Position numbers and translations under genes: made by a program
Part shown: piece after piece, positions 1 to 7,604 of the stretch
Position numbering within the stretch: the stretch's first letter is position 1
Layout of the letters: every line of letters begins with the position of its first letter
Source of the DNA: an uncultured Hydrogenophaga sp.
Lineage (GTDB): Bacteria; Pseudomonadota; Gammaproteobacteria; Burkholderiales; Burkholderiaceae_C
Direction: 5' to 3'
Assembly (NCBI RefSeq): GCF_958439165.1
Contig: NZ_OY288135.1
Location: forward strand, 1-64,000
Length of the DNA: 64,000 nt
The notes under the pieces: generated by a model
The model's database searches: none
Seen by the model: only the letters and a program-made list of their open reading frames with translations
Told to the model about the DNA's origin: nothing

Positions 1-526
1 CGACGCTGTGCAGGTCGACCCGCAGTGCCAGCCGCTCGCCCAGCGCGGCGGGCAGGGCGTCTTCCGGGATGTCGCTGCCGGGCACGGTCTCGTCCAGGGC
101 CACCAGCAGCCAGCGCGCGGCCTGGCGCTGCGACAGGCCGTCGCGCTGGAGCCGGACTTCGCCGTGGTCCAGCACCGAGGCCAGCAGCGAAGCAACGAGT
201 GCCGGCGTGCGTTCAGCGCTGCCCAGCAGCAGGGTGCCGCCATCGGCCCGGGCCAGCAGACCGGGCTGCAGCACCGGACGCGCAGCCTGCAGCGTGGCGG
301 CCAGATCGAGCCCGCCCAGCAGGGCCGCTTCACCGGCATGCAGGGGCACTTTCTGCCAGGGGCTGCCAGCGGGCATCAGACGGCGCAGCAGCGCCAGCCA
401 GCCGTCGCGTTCGGGGCCGGCACCGGCGCAGAGCTGAATGCCGCCCAGCCCGGCCGGGTCGACAGCCAGCAGCGCCGCCGCCAGTGCCGCGTCGGCACCG
501 AGGGCCGGGCGCTCGGTCAGGGTCAT
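1..526 (-). CDS. bchD: Magnesium chelatase subunit D, N-terminal part (runs off the left edge)
   Basis: Only the first 175 codons are in the window. The product is the second AAA-family subunit of the magnesium chelatase, which with BchI and BchH inserts Mg2+ into protoporphyrin IX at the first committed step of bacteriochlorophyll synthesis. The visible part resembles the BchI AAA core but is degenerate: where BchI has a Walker A loop, this protein has a glycine-poor stretch (CAGAGPERDG, about residues 33-42), as usual in BchD. The ATG at 526 overlaps the bchI stop in an ATGA, so the two are translationally coupled. The integrin I (VWA-type) domain expected at the C-terminus lies outside the window. 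The family call rests mainly on the position directly behind bchI and on this degenerate AAA region. Confidence 0.85.
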   Translation of the reverse strand, partial: MTLTERPALGADAALAAALLAVDPAGLGGIQLCAGAGPERDGWLALLRRLMPAGSPWQKVPLHAGEAALLGGLDLAATLQAARPVLQPGLLARADGGTLLLGSAERTPALVASLLASVLDHGEVRLQRDGLSQRQAARWLLVALDETVPGSDIPEDALPAALGERLALRVDLHSV

Positions 527-1551
527 GCGCCCATCAGTTCGGACACCGCACGGTCCACGCGGCTGGTGGAACCGGTGCTGTCCAGCGGGTTGCGACGCAG
601 CCGGTGGCGCAGGGCAGGCGCAGCCACCCGCTTGAGGTGGGCGTCGCCCACTTCGGTGTCGCCTTCCAGGGCGGCCATGGCGCGGGCTGCCCGCATCAGG
701 GTGAGGTCGCCGCGCAGGCCGTCGGTGCCCAGCGCCATGCACAGGGCCGAGATGCGCTCCCGGGCCGCGTCGGGCACCTGGACCGAGGCCAGGCGCTTCC
801 GGCCGGCGACGATCTGCCGACGCACCCGTTCGTCTTCCTTCTTCCAGGCTTCCACGAAGGCGGCGCGGTCCTGCTCGTAGGCGTCGCGGCGGCGCACCAC
901 CTCCACCCGGTCGGCCAGACCTTCGGGCGTGCGGACTTCGACCGACAGGCCGAACCGGTCAAGCAGCTGCGGCCGCAGTTCGCCTTCTTCCGGATTGCCG
1001 CTGCCCACCAGCACGAAGCGCGCGGGGTGGCGGATGCTCAGGCCCTCCCGCTCGACCACGTTTTCGCCCGAGGCGGCCACGTCGATCAGCAGGTCGACCA
1101 GATGGTCTTCCAGCAGGTTGACCTCGTCGATGTACAGGAAACCGCGGTGGGCCTGAGCCAGGAGACCGGGCTCGAAGGCCTTGACCCCCTGGGACAGCGC
1201 ACGCTCCAGGTCGAGAGCGCCGACCACGCGGTCTTCGGTGGCGCCCAGCGGCAGGTCCACCACCGGCACCGGGATCGTGTGCGTGCGCGGTGCGCGCCCT
1301 TCGGTCTTCAGCGCGGCGCATTGTTCACAGCGGCTGGAGCCGTCGAGCGGGTCGCAGCCGTAGCGGCATCCGGCGACGGCCTTCATGGGCGGCAGCAGGG
1401 CGGCGAGTGCCCGCACGGCGGTGCTCTTGCCGGTGCCCCGGTCGCCCAGCACCAGCACGCCGCCGATGCTCGGGTCGACCGCCGCGATCAGGATGGCGGT
1501 CTTCATCTCGTCCTGACCGACGATGGCGGAGAAAGGGTAGGGCTGTGCCAT
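523..1551 (-). CDS. bchI: Magnesium chelatase ATPase subunit I
   Basis: A 342-residue AAA+ ATPase, the usual length for BchI. It forms a ring with BchD that drives Mg2+ insertion into protoporphyrin IX by BchH. Visible motifs are Walker A GDRGTGKS (residues 36-43), a four-cysteine insertion (C62, C66, C75, C78) typical of the family, Walker B LYIDEVNLL (139-147) and a sensor-1 stretch GSGNPEEGEL. The first residues around the VGQDEMK motif match the start of BchI proteins. The gene overlaps bchD by four bases. A PpsR/CrtJ-type palindrome sits 14 bases upstream of the ATG, so transcription is probably repressed by oxygen. The next gene upstream, 91 bases away on the same strand, is a STING-like gene unrelated to pigment synthesis, so either readthrough or an own promoter could supply transcripts. 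Confidence 0.95.
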   Translation of the reverse strand: MAQPYPFSAIVGQDEMKTAILIAAVDPSIGGVLVLGDRGTGKSTAVRALAALLPPMKAVAGCRYGCDPLDGSSRCEQCAALKTEGRAPRTHTIPVPVVDLPLGATEDRVVGALDLERALSQGVKAFEPGLLAQAHRGFLYIDEVNLLEDHLVDLLIDVAASGENVVEREGLSIRHPARFVLVGSGNPEEGELRPQLLDRFGLSVEVRTPEGLADRVEVVRRRDAYEQDRAAFVEAWKKEDERVRRQIVAGRKRLASVQVPDAARERISALCMALGTDGLRGDLTLMRAARAMAALEGDTEVGDAHLKRVAAPALRHRLRRNPLDSTGSTSRVDRAVSELMGA

Positions 1552-1564
1552 GATCGGGCCAGTA

Positions 1565-1582
1565 TGTCACACAAAGTGGACA
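1565..1582. promoter_or_regulatory. PpsR/CrtJ-type operator upstream of bchI
   Basis: The 18 bases form TGTC-N10-GACA, a perfect match to the palindrome TGT-N12-ACA bound by the photosynthesis repressor PpsR (CrtJ). It lies 14-31 bases before the bchI ATG. A -10-like CATACT on the minus strand begins within the palindrome and runs past its bchI-proximal end, so bound repressor would block RNA polymerase. PpsR usually binds two such palindromes cooperatively. I found only one full copy here. Confidence 0.7.
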
Positions 1583-1642
1583 CATTCGCAGGTTGACACA
1601 CCGTCGCGGTGCGTCAATCGCGCACAGGCTGTCGCAGGCGGG

Positions 1643-2650
1643 TCAGGCCGGTCCCGGCTTTTCCAGCTCCTGCACGGCCTCCCGCACCGCGCGCAGCAGC
1701 GGTCCCACTTCGTCGCAGCGCTCCAGCGGCACGAGCCGGATGCGCTCCCGCAACGGTCCGAGCCGCTGCCGCAACAGGTCTTCGGCCGATGGCTCACCGG
1801 CGGTGCCGGCCGCCGTGCCGTCCAGGCCATCCTCCAGCACCTGGGCGAACTTGGCGGCCTCGAAGCGGCGGACGATGGTGCCGCGGCCGGCCGCCACCAG
1901 CTCGTTGGCCCAGGGCGAGCCGTCCAGTTCCTGCCCCGCCACGAAGCGGGCGAAGTGGGGCACGACGGCCAGGGTCGAGGGCAGGTCGATCAGCACCGTG
2001 GCGCCACTGGCACGGTGCACCACGGCGGTCACGCCCACACCACGCCCTGTGCCGGCGCCGCCACTGCCGCTGGCCAGTCCGGCGGGCTTGCCGGCCAGCG
2101 TGTCGGGACCGGGTGGCACCGGAGCGGCATCGGCCTGGCTCAGCCGGGCCGAACCGATCCACCAGCCCTCGCCCAGTCCCTGCTGCAGCCGCCTGCGCAG
2201 GCCCACGATGCTGGCGTTGTCGAGGTCGTCGACCACGCGCGGCAGGGCGACCAGCAGGCGCCGCACCTCTGCCGGCGTCGGTGGTGGCGGGCCGTCGTCG
2301 GGATCGGCCAGCACCAGTAGCTGGCTGGCGGGCCGGTCCGGCTCCAGCCGATGTCCGGTGGGCTGCAGGAAGTTCAGTCCGTAACCCACGGCCAGCGCCT
2401 CGCCGACATGGAAGCGGTCGGCGCGGGACCGGGTGTCCCGTACCGAACGGGCCAGCAGCCACAGTCCCGCCAGCAGGGCCAGCAGGGTCACGCCCAGTGA
2501 CTCGATCGGACCGAGCCATACCGGTGCGTCCTTCCCGCCCAGCAGGGCCCCGAGCTGGACAGCGGCCGACAGCAGCGGAATGGACACCGCCAGCAGGCTG
2601 GTCCAGGGCAGCGACCGCAGGCGTTCAGAGAGGGGGGTCTTGTCGGTCAT
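1643..2650 (-). CDS. Membrane-anchored STING-like protein B (second of tandem pair)
   Basis: A 335-residue protein with two predicted transmembrane helices (about 16-37 and 48-67) followed by a cytosolic domain that I read as a prokaryotic STING domain. The support is the signature VGYGLNFLQP (88-97), which corresponds to the lid-stem helix region of STING, where an aromatic residue stacks on the nucleotide base, and IDLPSTLAV (221-229), which has the spacing of the conserved Asp and Thr that read the guanine in characterised bacterial STING. Both segments recur in the upstream paralogue in the same order and with similar spacing from the helices. Protein B differs by a proline/glycine/alanine-rich stretch of about 35 residues (172-205) before the second motif and by Gly-Leu replacing Tyr-Phe in the first. 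The ATG is four bases after the upstream stop. Known bacterial STINGs bind 3',3'-cyclic di-GMP and act as CBASS effectors. That role is inferred here, not shown. Confidence 0.65.
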   Translation of the reverse strand: MTDKTPLSERLRSLPWTSLLAVSIPLLSAAVQLGALLGGKDAPVWLGPIESLGVTLLALLAGLWLLARSVRDTRSRADRFHVGEALAVGYGLNFLQPTGHRLEPDRPASQLLVLADPDDGPPPPTPAEVRRLLVALPRVVDDLDNASIVGLRRRLQQGLGEGWWIGSARLSQADAAPVPPGPDTLAGKPAGLASGSGGAGTGRGVGVTAVVHRASGATVLIDLPSTLAVVPHFARFVAGQELDGSPWANELVAAGRGTIVRRFEAAKFAQVLEDGLDGTAAGTAGEPSAEDLLRQRLGPLRERIRLVPLERCDEVGPLLRAVREAVQELEKPGPA

Positions 2651-2654
2651 GGGT

Positions 2655-3539
2655 TCAGTTCCCGGAGGACAGCAGTTCACGGATGCGGTGTTCGGCCACC
2701 TCGGCCGGCACCACATGGACCTGCAGCGGGGAGCGGTGCCGCAGCGGGTCGCCACCGCCGACCTGGGCCACCACGTCGCGGAACTCGTTGAGCACCTGCA
2801 CGAAGCGCCCGGTGGCCAGGCGCGCGGGCGAGGGTGAACCGTCGGCAGCGGTCTGGCTGCTCAGGGTTTCGTGGATGACGTTGAGCGTGGTCGGCACGTC
2901 CAGCAGCACGGCCGGCCCGTCGGCCCGTGCGCGCAGCAGACGCAGTTCGATGGGGCGGCTCCAGACCGCGTCCTGTGCGTGCCGGATGCGATCGAACACG
3001 ATGGTGTGCATCTGCAGGCCTTCGCAGCGTTGCGCGATCAGCGCGGCACCTGCTGCCGGTGTGCTGCACAGGCCGTGGTCGTGGCACGGAATCGCCACCA
3101 CCAGACCGTGCAGCGGGGGCAGCCGGTCCAGCACCTTCCCGTCGAGCTGCATGGTGAAAAGCGTCCCGACCTCCGCCGGGGCCAAGCCGGCCTGCCGCAG
3201 GCTGCGCAGCAGCGGCTGCAGGAAGTTGAAGTAGTAGCCGGTGGCCAGGCCGCGCGCCACGCTGAACAGGCTGGTGGAGGCGGGGGCCTCGTCTTCCTGC
3301 CCGCGCACCACCACGGCCACCGCCACCCACAGGGCTGCCAGGGTGGTGAGCAGCGTCGCCGCATGGCTGGCCCAGGGCACTTCGGCCGCCTGTTGCCAGG
3401 CCTGCCAGGCGGCGTACAGCTGAATCAGCAGGACGGCCACGCCCGCCAGCACCGCCGGCAGGAATCGTGCTTGCAGGACGACCTGCAACAGGCCTGCCCC
3501 GACATGGTGCAGAAGCGGCGAGGAACGGGGACGTTTCAT
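2655..3539 (-). CDS. Membrane-anchored STING-like protein A (first of tandem pair)
   Basis: A 294-residue protein with two predicted transmembrane helices (about 27-47 and 58-79) and a C-terminal STING-like domain (about 95-260). The segment RGLATGYYFNFLQPLL (97-112) can be laid over the human STING segment GLAWSYYIGYLRLIL, and its NF pair matches the base-stacking position described for bacterial STING. LLDVPTTLNV (212-221) carries the Asp and Thr spaced as in the guanine-reading motif. A later RFVQVL (245-250) is shared with protein B. This order (membrane helices, then STING) is that of the rare TM-STING effectors, not of the commoner TIR-STING. The chosen ATG has no good ribosome-binding site. 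An in-frame ATG at 3587 would add 16 residues. The gene is divergent from a histidine kinase, with a 134-base gap. No nucleotide cyclase gene is adjacent, which is unusual for a CBASS effector. Confidence 0.7.
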   Translation of the reverse strand: MKRPRSSPLLHHVGAGLLQVVLQARFLPAVLAGVAVLLIQLYAAWQAWQQAAEVPWASHAATLLTTLAALWVAVAVVVRGQEDEAPASTSLFSVARGLATGYYFNFLQPLLRSLRQAGLAPAEVGTLFTMQLDGKVLDRLPPLHGLVVAIPCHDHGLCSTPAAGAALIAQRCEGLQMHTIVFDRIRHAQDAVWSRPIELRLLRARADGPAVLLDVPTTLNVIHETLSSQTAADGSPSPARLATGRFVQVLNEFRDVVAQVGGGDPLRHRSPLQVHVVPAEVAEHRIRELLSSGN

Positions 3540-3673
3540 GCGGGGACTGTGCAGCTGTGTGCAGCCACTGGATGCGGGTTGACCCATACCCCGCTGGGCA
3601 GGGCTTCATGCACAATGTTTTACATCAACCCAGGTCGCCCGGAACCCGCCTGCAACGCCCAACGGCAAACGAC

Positions 3674-6511
3674 ATGCCATCACCCCTGCCATACGCGGCG
3701 TTTTTCGAAGGTCTGCCCTTACCGGCAGCCATCACCCGCCGCAGCGACGGGCGGCTGGTCGAGGTCAATCAGGCCTGGCTCACCCTGACCGGTGCGGAGC
3801 GGGCGCTGATCATCGGCCGCACCACGCTGGAACTGGGCTACTGGCCGGACCCGCTGCAGCGCCAGGCCTTCCTCGACAAGGTCCCGAACAACGACCAGCT
3901 GCTGCAGCTCATGCTGCGGCCGGGCCGCATCTACTCGGTGAGGCTGCACACCTCGCTCATCGAGTCGGCGGAAGGGCCGCTCATCCTGAACGTCTTCACC
4001 GACGCGACCCAGGAAACCGTCACGCACGAGGCGCTGCGCTTCAGCCAGCAGGCCCTGACCGAAGCCAACCGGCTGCTGCAGCACCGGGTGGAGCTGTATG
4101 GCGAGATCGAGAAGGTGGCGCGCGTGGGCTACTGGACCAACGCCGGCAGCGACCAGCATGTGTTCTGGTCCCCCGGCCTCTATGCCATGACCGGCCTGGA
4201 GCCGGCTGCGCTCATCACGCGCCGCGAAGGCCGCGGCCTGATCCATCCCGACGACATGCCGGCCTGGCTGGAAGCCCGCCGGACCGTCGATGGCCGCGAC
4301 GTCGAGTTCCGCTGGCTGCATCCGGACGGCCGCACCCGCTGGTTCCGCACCCGCATGGGCCGCACCATGGTCGACGGCCAGCCCCTGACCGACTTCGGCG
4401 TGGTGCACGACATCACCGACGAGCGCGAGGCCCGGCTGCAGCTGGCCGAGCAGCTCCGGCTGACCCGCAACATCGCCGAGCGGGTGCCGGGCCTGACCTA
4501 CCAGGCGCGGCGCCGGCCCGACGGCACCAGCCAGATCACCTACGTGAACGACCGGGCGGTCGACATGCTGGAGTGCACCCCCGAAGAGCTCATGGCCGAT
4601 GTGCGCCGGCTGTACGGACGCCTGCATCCCGATGACGTCAAGCCCACGCTGGCATCGATCGAAGCCTCGGCCCGGGACCTCACGCTCTGGAGCCATGCCT
4701 ACCGGGTGGTGCTGCCCCGCCAGGGTGAACGCTGGCACCAGGTCGATGCGGCGCCCTCGCGCGAGCCGGACGGCAGCGTGATCTGGCATGGCTACACCAC
4801 GGACATCACCGAAGCCCGGCTGGCGCAGCAGCGGGTCGAGCGGCAGCAGCGCATGCTTGACGCGGTGCGCCAGGCCCAGGCCCTGTTCATCGAGGCCGAG
4901 GACAAGCGGCACGCCTTCGATGGCCTGCTGGACACCTTCCTCAAGGTCACCGGCAGCCAGTACGGCTTCGTGGGCGAAGTGATGAACGACCGCGCCGGGC
5001 AGCCCTACCTGCGCACCCACGCCATCACCGACATCTCCTGGGACGAAGCCTCGCACCGCATGTACCAGCAGCACCGCGAAGCGGGCCTGGTGTTCCGCAA
5101 CCTGCAGACCTTGTTCGGTCATGCCATGGTCGCCCGCGAACCGGTGATCGCCAACCAGCCAGCCGACGATCCACGCCGTGGCGGGCTGCCGCCGGGGCAT
5201 CCGCGCATGGACTGTTTCCTGGGCGTTCCGCTGATCGCGGGGGAGCGCATGGTGGCCATGGTCGGACTGGCCAACCAGGAGGGTGGTTATTCCGAAGAGG
5301 ACATCCGCTTCCTGGAGCCGCTGCTGGGCGCGGTGCGGCAGCTGGTCCTGGCCCACCGTGCCCTGGTGGCGCGCAGGGAGTCCGAGGCCGCGTTGCAGGC
5401 CGAGCGCCAGCGCCTGGCCTGGATCCTGGAGGCCACCCGCCCCGGCATCTGGGAGGCCGATCTGGGCTCCGGCACGCTGCGGGTCGATGCCCGCTGGGCC
5501 GAGATCGTCGGCTACACGCTGGAGGAACTGGCGCCGGTGAGCCTGCTCACCTGGGAGCGCCTGACCCACCCGGACGACCTCCAGCACGCCATGCGCCTGA
5601 GCAACCAGCACATCCAGGGCCTGCTGCCCTACTACGAATGCGACATCCGCATGCGCCACAAGCTGGGGCACTGGGTCTGGATCAACACCCGCGGGCGGGT
5701 GCACCGGCGCACCGAAGACGGCAGCGAGATGTACATGTCGGGCACCCACCTGGACATCACCGACCGGGTCACGGCCCAGGACGAAGTGAGGGCACTTAAC
5801 GCCAGCCTGGAGCAGCGGGTGCGGGAGCGCACCGCAGCGCTCGAACGCTCCATGCGCGACATGGAGGCCATCTCGTATTCCATCGCGCACGACTTGCGCG
5901 CGCCCCTTCGTTCGGTCAACGGATTCGTGGCCGTGCTGCAGGAAACCGAAGGGTCGCGGCTCAGCCCGCAAGGGGCCGACATGTTCGCGCGGGTGGGCAG
6001 GTCATCGGCCAACATGGGCCGCATGATCACCGACATGCTGGAGCTGCTGCGGGTGGTGCGGGTCGACATGGTGCCGGTGCCGGTCGACATGGCCGCCCTG
6101 GCCCGTTCCGTGGTGGAAGCGCTGGCCCCCGAGGGAGATGCGCTGCAGGTGGAGGTGGGTCACATGCCGCAGGCGCTCGGCGATGCCACCCTGCTGCGGC
6201 AGGTGCTGAGCAACCTGGTGGACAACGCCATCAAGTACTCGCAGCACGTGGCCCAACCCGGCGTGGAGGTGGGGTTCGACATTCCGCAGGAAGCGTTTTA
6301 CGTGCGCGACAACGGCATGGGTTTCGACATGGCCCGGGCCGGCAAGCTGTTCGGGCTGTTCCAGCGCCTGCACCCGGGGTCGACCGTGCCCGGCATGGGC
6401 GTGGGCCTGGCCATCGTGGCCCGCATCATCGAGCGCCACGGTGGCCGTGTCTGGGCCGAATCGTCGCCCGGCCAGGGCGCCACCTTCTGGTTCCGGCTGC
6501 CGCTGGCCTGA
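3674..6511 (+). CDS. Soluble multi-PAS/GAF sensor histidine kinase
   Basis: A 945-residue protein without transmembrane helices or receiver domain. Domains in order: PAS (about 1-110), PAS (about 145-250), PAS (about 280-395), GAF (about 410-565), PAS (about 580-700), a short coiled coil, a HisKA phosphoacceptor domain with the H-box SIAHDLRAPLRSV (phosphorylated His739), and an ATP-binding domain with N-box DNAIKYS (Asn851), G1 DNGMGFD (from Asp879) and G2 GMGVGLAIV (about 907-915). The H-box type is that of phytochrome-like and Cph1-related kinases, but the sensory domains show no chromophore cysteine that I can assign. It probably senses a cytoplasmic signal and passes phosphate to a response regulator encoded elsewhere. 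An in-frame ATG at 3608 has a better ribosome-binding site (AGGG) and would add 22 residues. The gene ends six bases from the convergent suhB. Confidence 0.85.
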   Translation: MPSPLPYAAFFEGLPLPAAITRRSDGRLVEVNQAWLTLTGAERALIIGRTTLELGYWPDPLQRQAFLDKVPNNDQLLQLMLRPGRIYSVRLHTSLIESAEGPLILNVFTDATQETVTHEALRFSQQALTEANRLLQHRVELYGEIEKVARVGYWTNAGSDQHVFWSPGLYAMTGLEPAALITRREGRGLIHPDDMPAWLEARRTVDGRDVEFRWLHPDGRTRWFRTRMGRTMVDGQPLTDFGVVHDITDEREARLQLAEQLRLTRNIAERVPGLTYQARRRPDGTSQITYVNDRAVDMLECTPEELMADVRRLYGRLHPDDVKPTLASIEASARDLTLWSHAYRVVLPRQGERWHQVDAAPSREPDGSVIWHGYTTDITEARLAQQRVERQQRMLDAVRQAQALFIEAEDKRHAFDGLLDTFLKVTGSQYGFVGEVMNDRAGQPYLRTHAITDISWDEASHRMYQQHREAGLVFRNLQTLFGHAMVAREPVIANQPADDPRRGGLPPGHPRMDCFLGVPLIAGERMVAMVGLANQEGGYSEEDIRFLEPLLGAVRQLVLAHRALVARRESEAALQAERQRLAWILEATRPGIWEADLGSGTLRVDARWAEIVGYTLEELAPVSLLTWERLTHPDDLQHAMRLSNQHIQGLLPYYECDIRMRHKLGHWVWINTRGRVHRRTEDGSEMYMSGTHLDITDRVTAQDEVRALNASLEQRVRERTAALERSMRDMEAISYSIAHDLRAPLRSVNGFVAVLQETEGSRLSPQGADMFARVGRSSANMGRMITDMLELLRVVRVDMVPVPVDMAALARSVVEALAPEGDALQVEVGHMPQALGDATLLRQVLSNLVDNAIKYSQHVAQPGVEVGFDIPQEAFYVRDNGMGFDMARAGKLFGLFQRLHPGSTVPGMGVGLAIVARIIERHGGRVWAESSPGQGATFWFRLPLA

Positions 6512-6517
6512 ACGCGG

Positions 6518-7489
6518 TCAGAACGGGGCAGCAGCGTCGTCGCCGGCCGGTGTGCCGGGAGCATCCGCGCTCTCCGGGTTTTCTGACGTGGCCGCCGTGC
6601 CGGCCGGATCGTCCGCGGCAGCGCCCTTGCGGCGCACCGACATGCGGGCCTGGCGCACGGCCGCCTTGTCGCCGGCGCTGGCGAACTTGCTGTACTTGCC
6701 GGTGAGCGCGATCAGCTGGCCGTAGATCTTGGGGTTGGCGGCCAGACATTCCTTCTGTTCCAGGAAGTCGGACTCGCCGGTGAAGTTGCCGATCAGGCCA
6801 CCGGCCTCGGTGATCAGCAGCGAGCCGGCCGCCACGTCCCAGGGCGACAGGCCCATCTCGAAGAAACCGTCGGTGAAGCCGGCCGCCGTGTAGGCGAGGT
6901 CGAGCGCGGCCGAGCCGGGGCGGCGCACACCGGCCACCTTGGGCATCACGTCGCCCAGCATCTGCAGGTAGGTCTGGAAAGCGTCGCCCGGACGGAACGG
7001 GAAGCCGGTGGCAATGAGGCAGTCGCGCAGCGTGTTGCGCTTGGCCACCCGGATGCGGCGGTCGTTCAGGTAGGCGCCGCGTCCGCGGGTGGCGCAGAAG
7101 AGATCGTTGCGGGTGGGGTCATAGACCACGGCCTGCTCGATGCGGTTGCCCACCATGAGCGCGATGCTCACGCAGTACACCGGGAAGCCGTGGATGAAGT
7201 TGGTGGTGCCGTCCAGGGGGTCGATGATCCAGACATGGTCTGCGCCACCCTTCTTGCCCGGGCGCTGGCCGGACTCTTCGGCCCAGATGCCGTGGTCGGG
7301 GTAGGCGGTGAGCAGCGTCTCGATGATGGCGGCCTCGGCGGCCTGATCGATCTCGGTCACGAAGTCGTTGGTCTGCTTGACCGAGACCCGGACCGACTCC
7401 ACGTCCAGCGCGGCGCGGTTGATGATGGCACCGGCGGTGCGGGCGGCCTTGATGGCCACGTTGAGCATGGGGTGGAGATTGGACGACAT
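6518..7489 (-). CDS. suhB: Inositol-1-monophosphatase family protein (SuhB)
   Basis: A 323-residue Mg2+-dependent phosphatase of the inositol monophosphatase family. In bacteria SuhB dephosphorylates myo-inositol phosphate and also joins rRNA antitermination complexes. Metal-binding motifs are present: EESG (71-74), IDPLDGTTNF (89-98) and SPWDVAAGSLL near the C-terminus. The N-terminus HPMLNVAIKAARTAG closely follows the E. coli SuhB start, which supports this ATG. The last 45 or so residues are an alanine-, proline- and aspartate-rich tail beyond the usual end of the fold. A -10-like TAAAAT on the minus strand (7581-7586) could serve it, but no good -35 is visible. It is divergent from trmJ. 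Confidence 0.93.
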   Translation of the reverse strand: MSSNLHPMLNVAIKAARTAGAIINRAALDVESVRVSVKQTNDFVTEIDQAAEAAIIETLLTAYPDHGIWAEESGQRPGKKGGADHVWIIDPLDGTTNFIHGFPVYCVSIALMVGNRIEQAVVYDPTRNDLFCATRGRGAYLNDRRIRVAKRNTLRDCLIATGFPFRPGDAFQTYLQMLGDVMPKVAGVRRPGSAALDLAYTAAGFTDGFFEMGLSPWDVAAGSLLITEAGGLIGNFTGESDFLEQKECLAANPKIYGQLIALTGKYSKFASAGDKAAVRQARMSVRRKGAAADDPAGTAATSENPESADAPGTPAGDDAAAPF

Positions 7490-7604
7490 GGGTTGTAGGC
7501 CCGGGCGGAGCGCGCACGGGCGAAAGAGCAGGGGGATCGGGGAGCCGGCCACGGCGATGCGGGCGGCGACAATAGGCGCGATTTTACCTGCCCGGCCACG
7601 CACC

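Noticed and set aside
1643..3539. Calling the STING pair a complete CBASS anti-phage operon
   Set aside because: No cyclic nucleotide synthase and no ancillary CBASS gene is visible. Only the effector-like part is supported.
3540..3673. A second PpsR palindrome or an FNR box in the STING/kinase divergent region
   Set aside because: TGT triplets are present but none is followed by ACA after 12 bases, and ATCAA has no TTGAT partner at the right distance.
3719..5971. A 750-codon open frame on the minus strand opposite the histidine kinase
   Set aside because: Antisense shadow of a clearly recognisable kinase, with no domain of its own.
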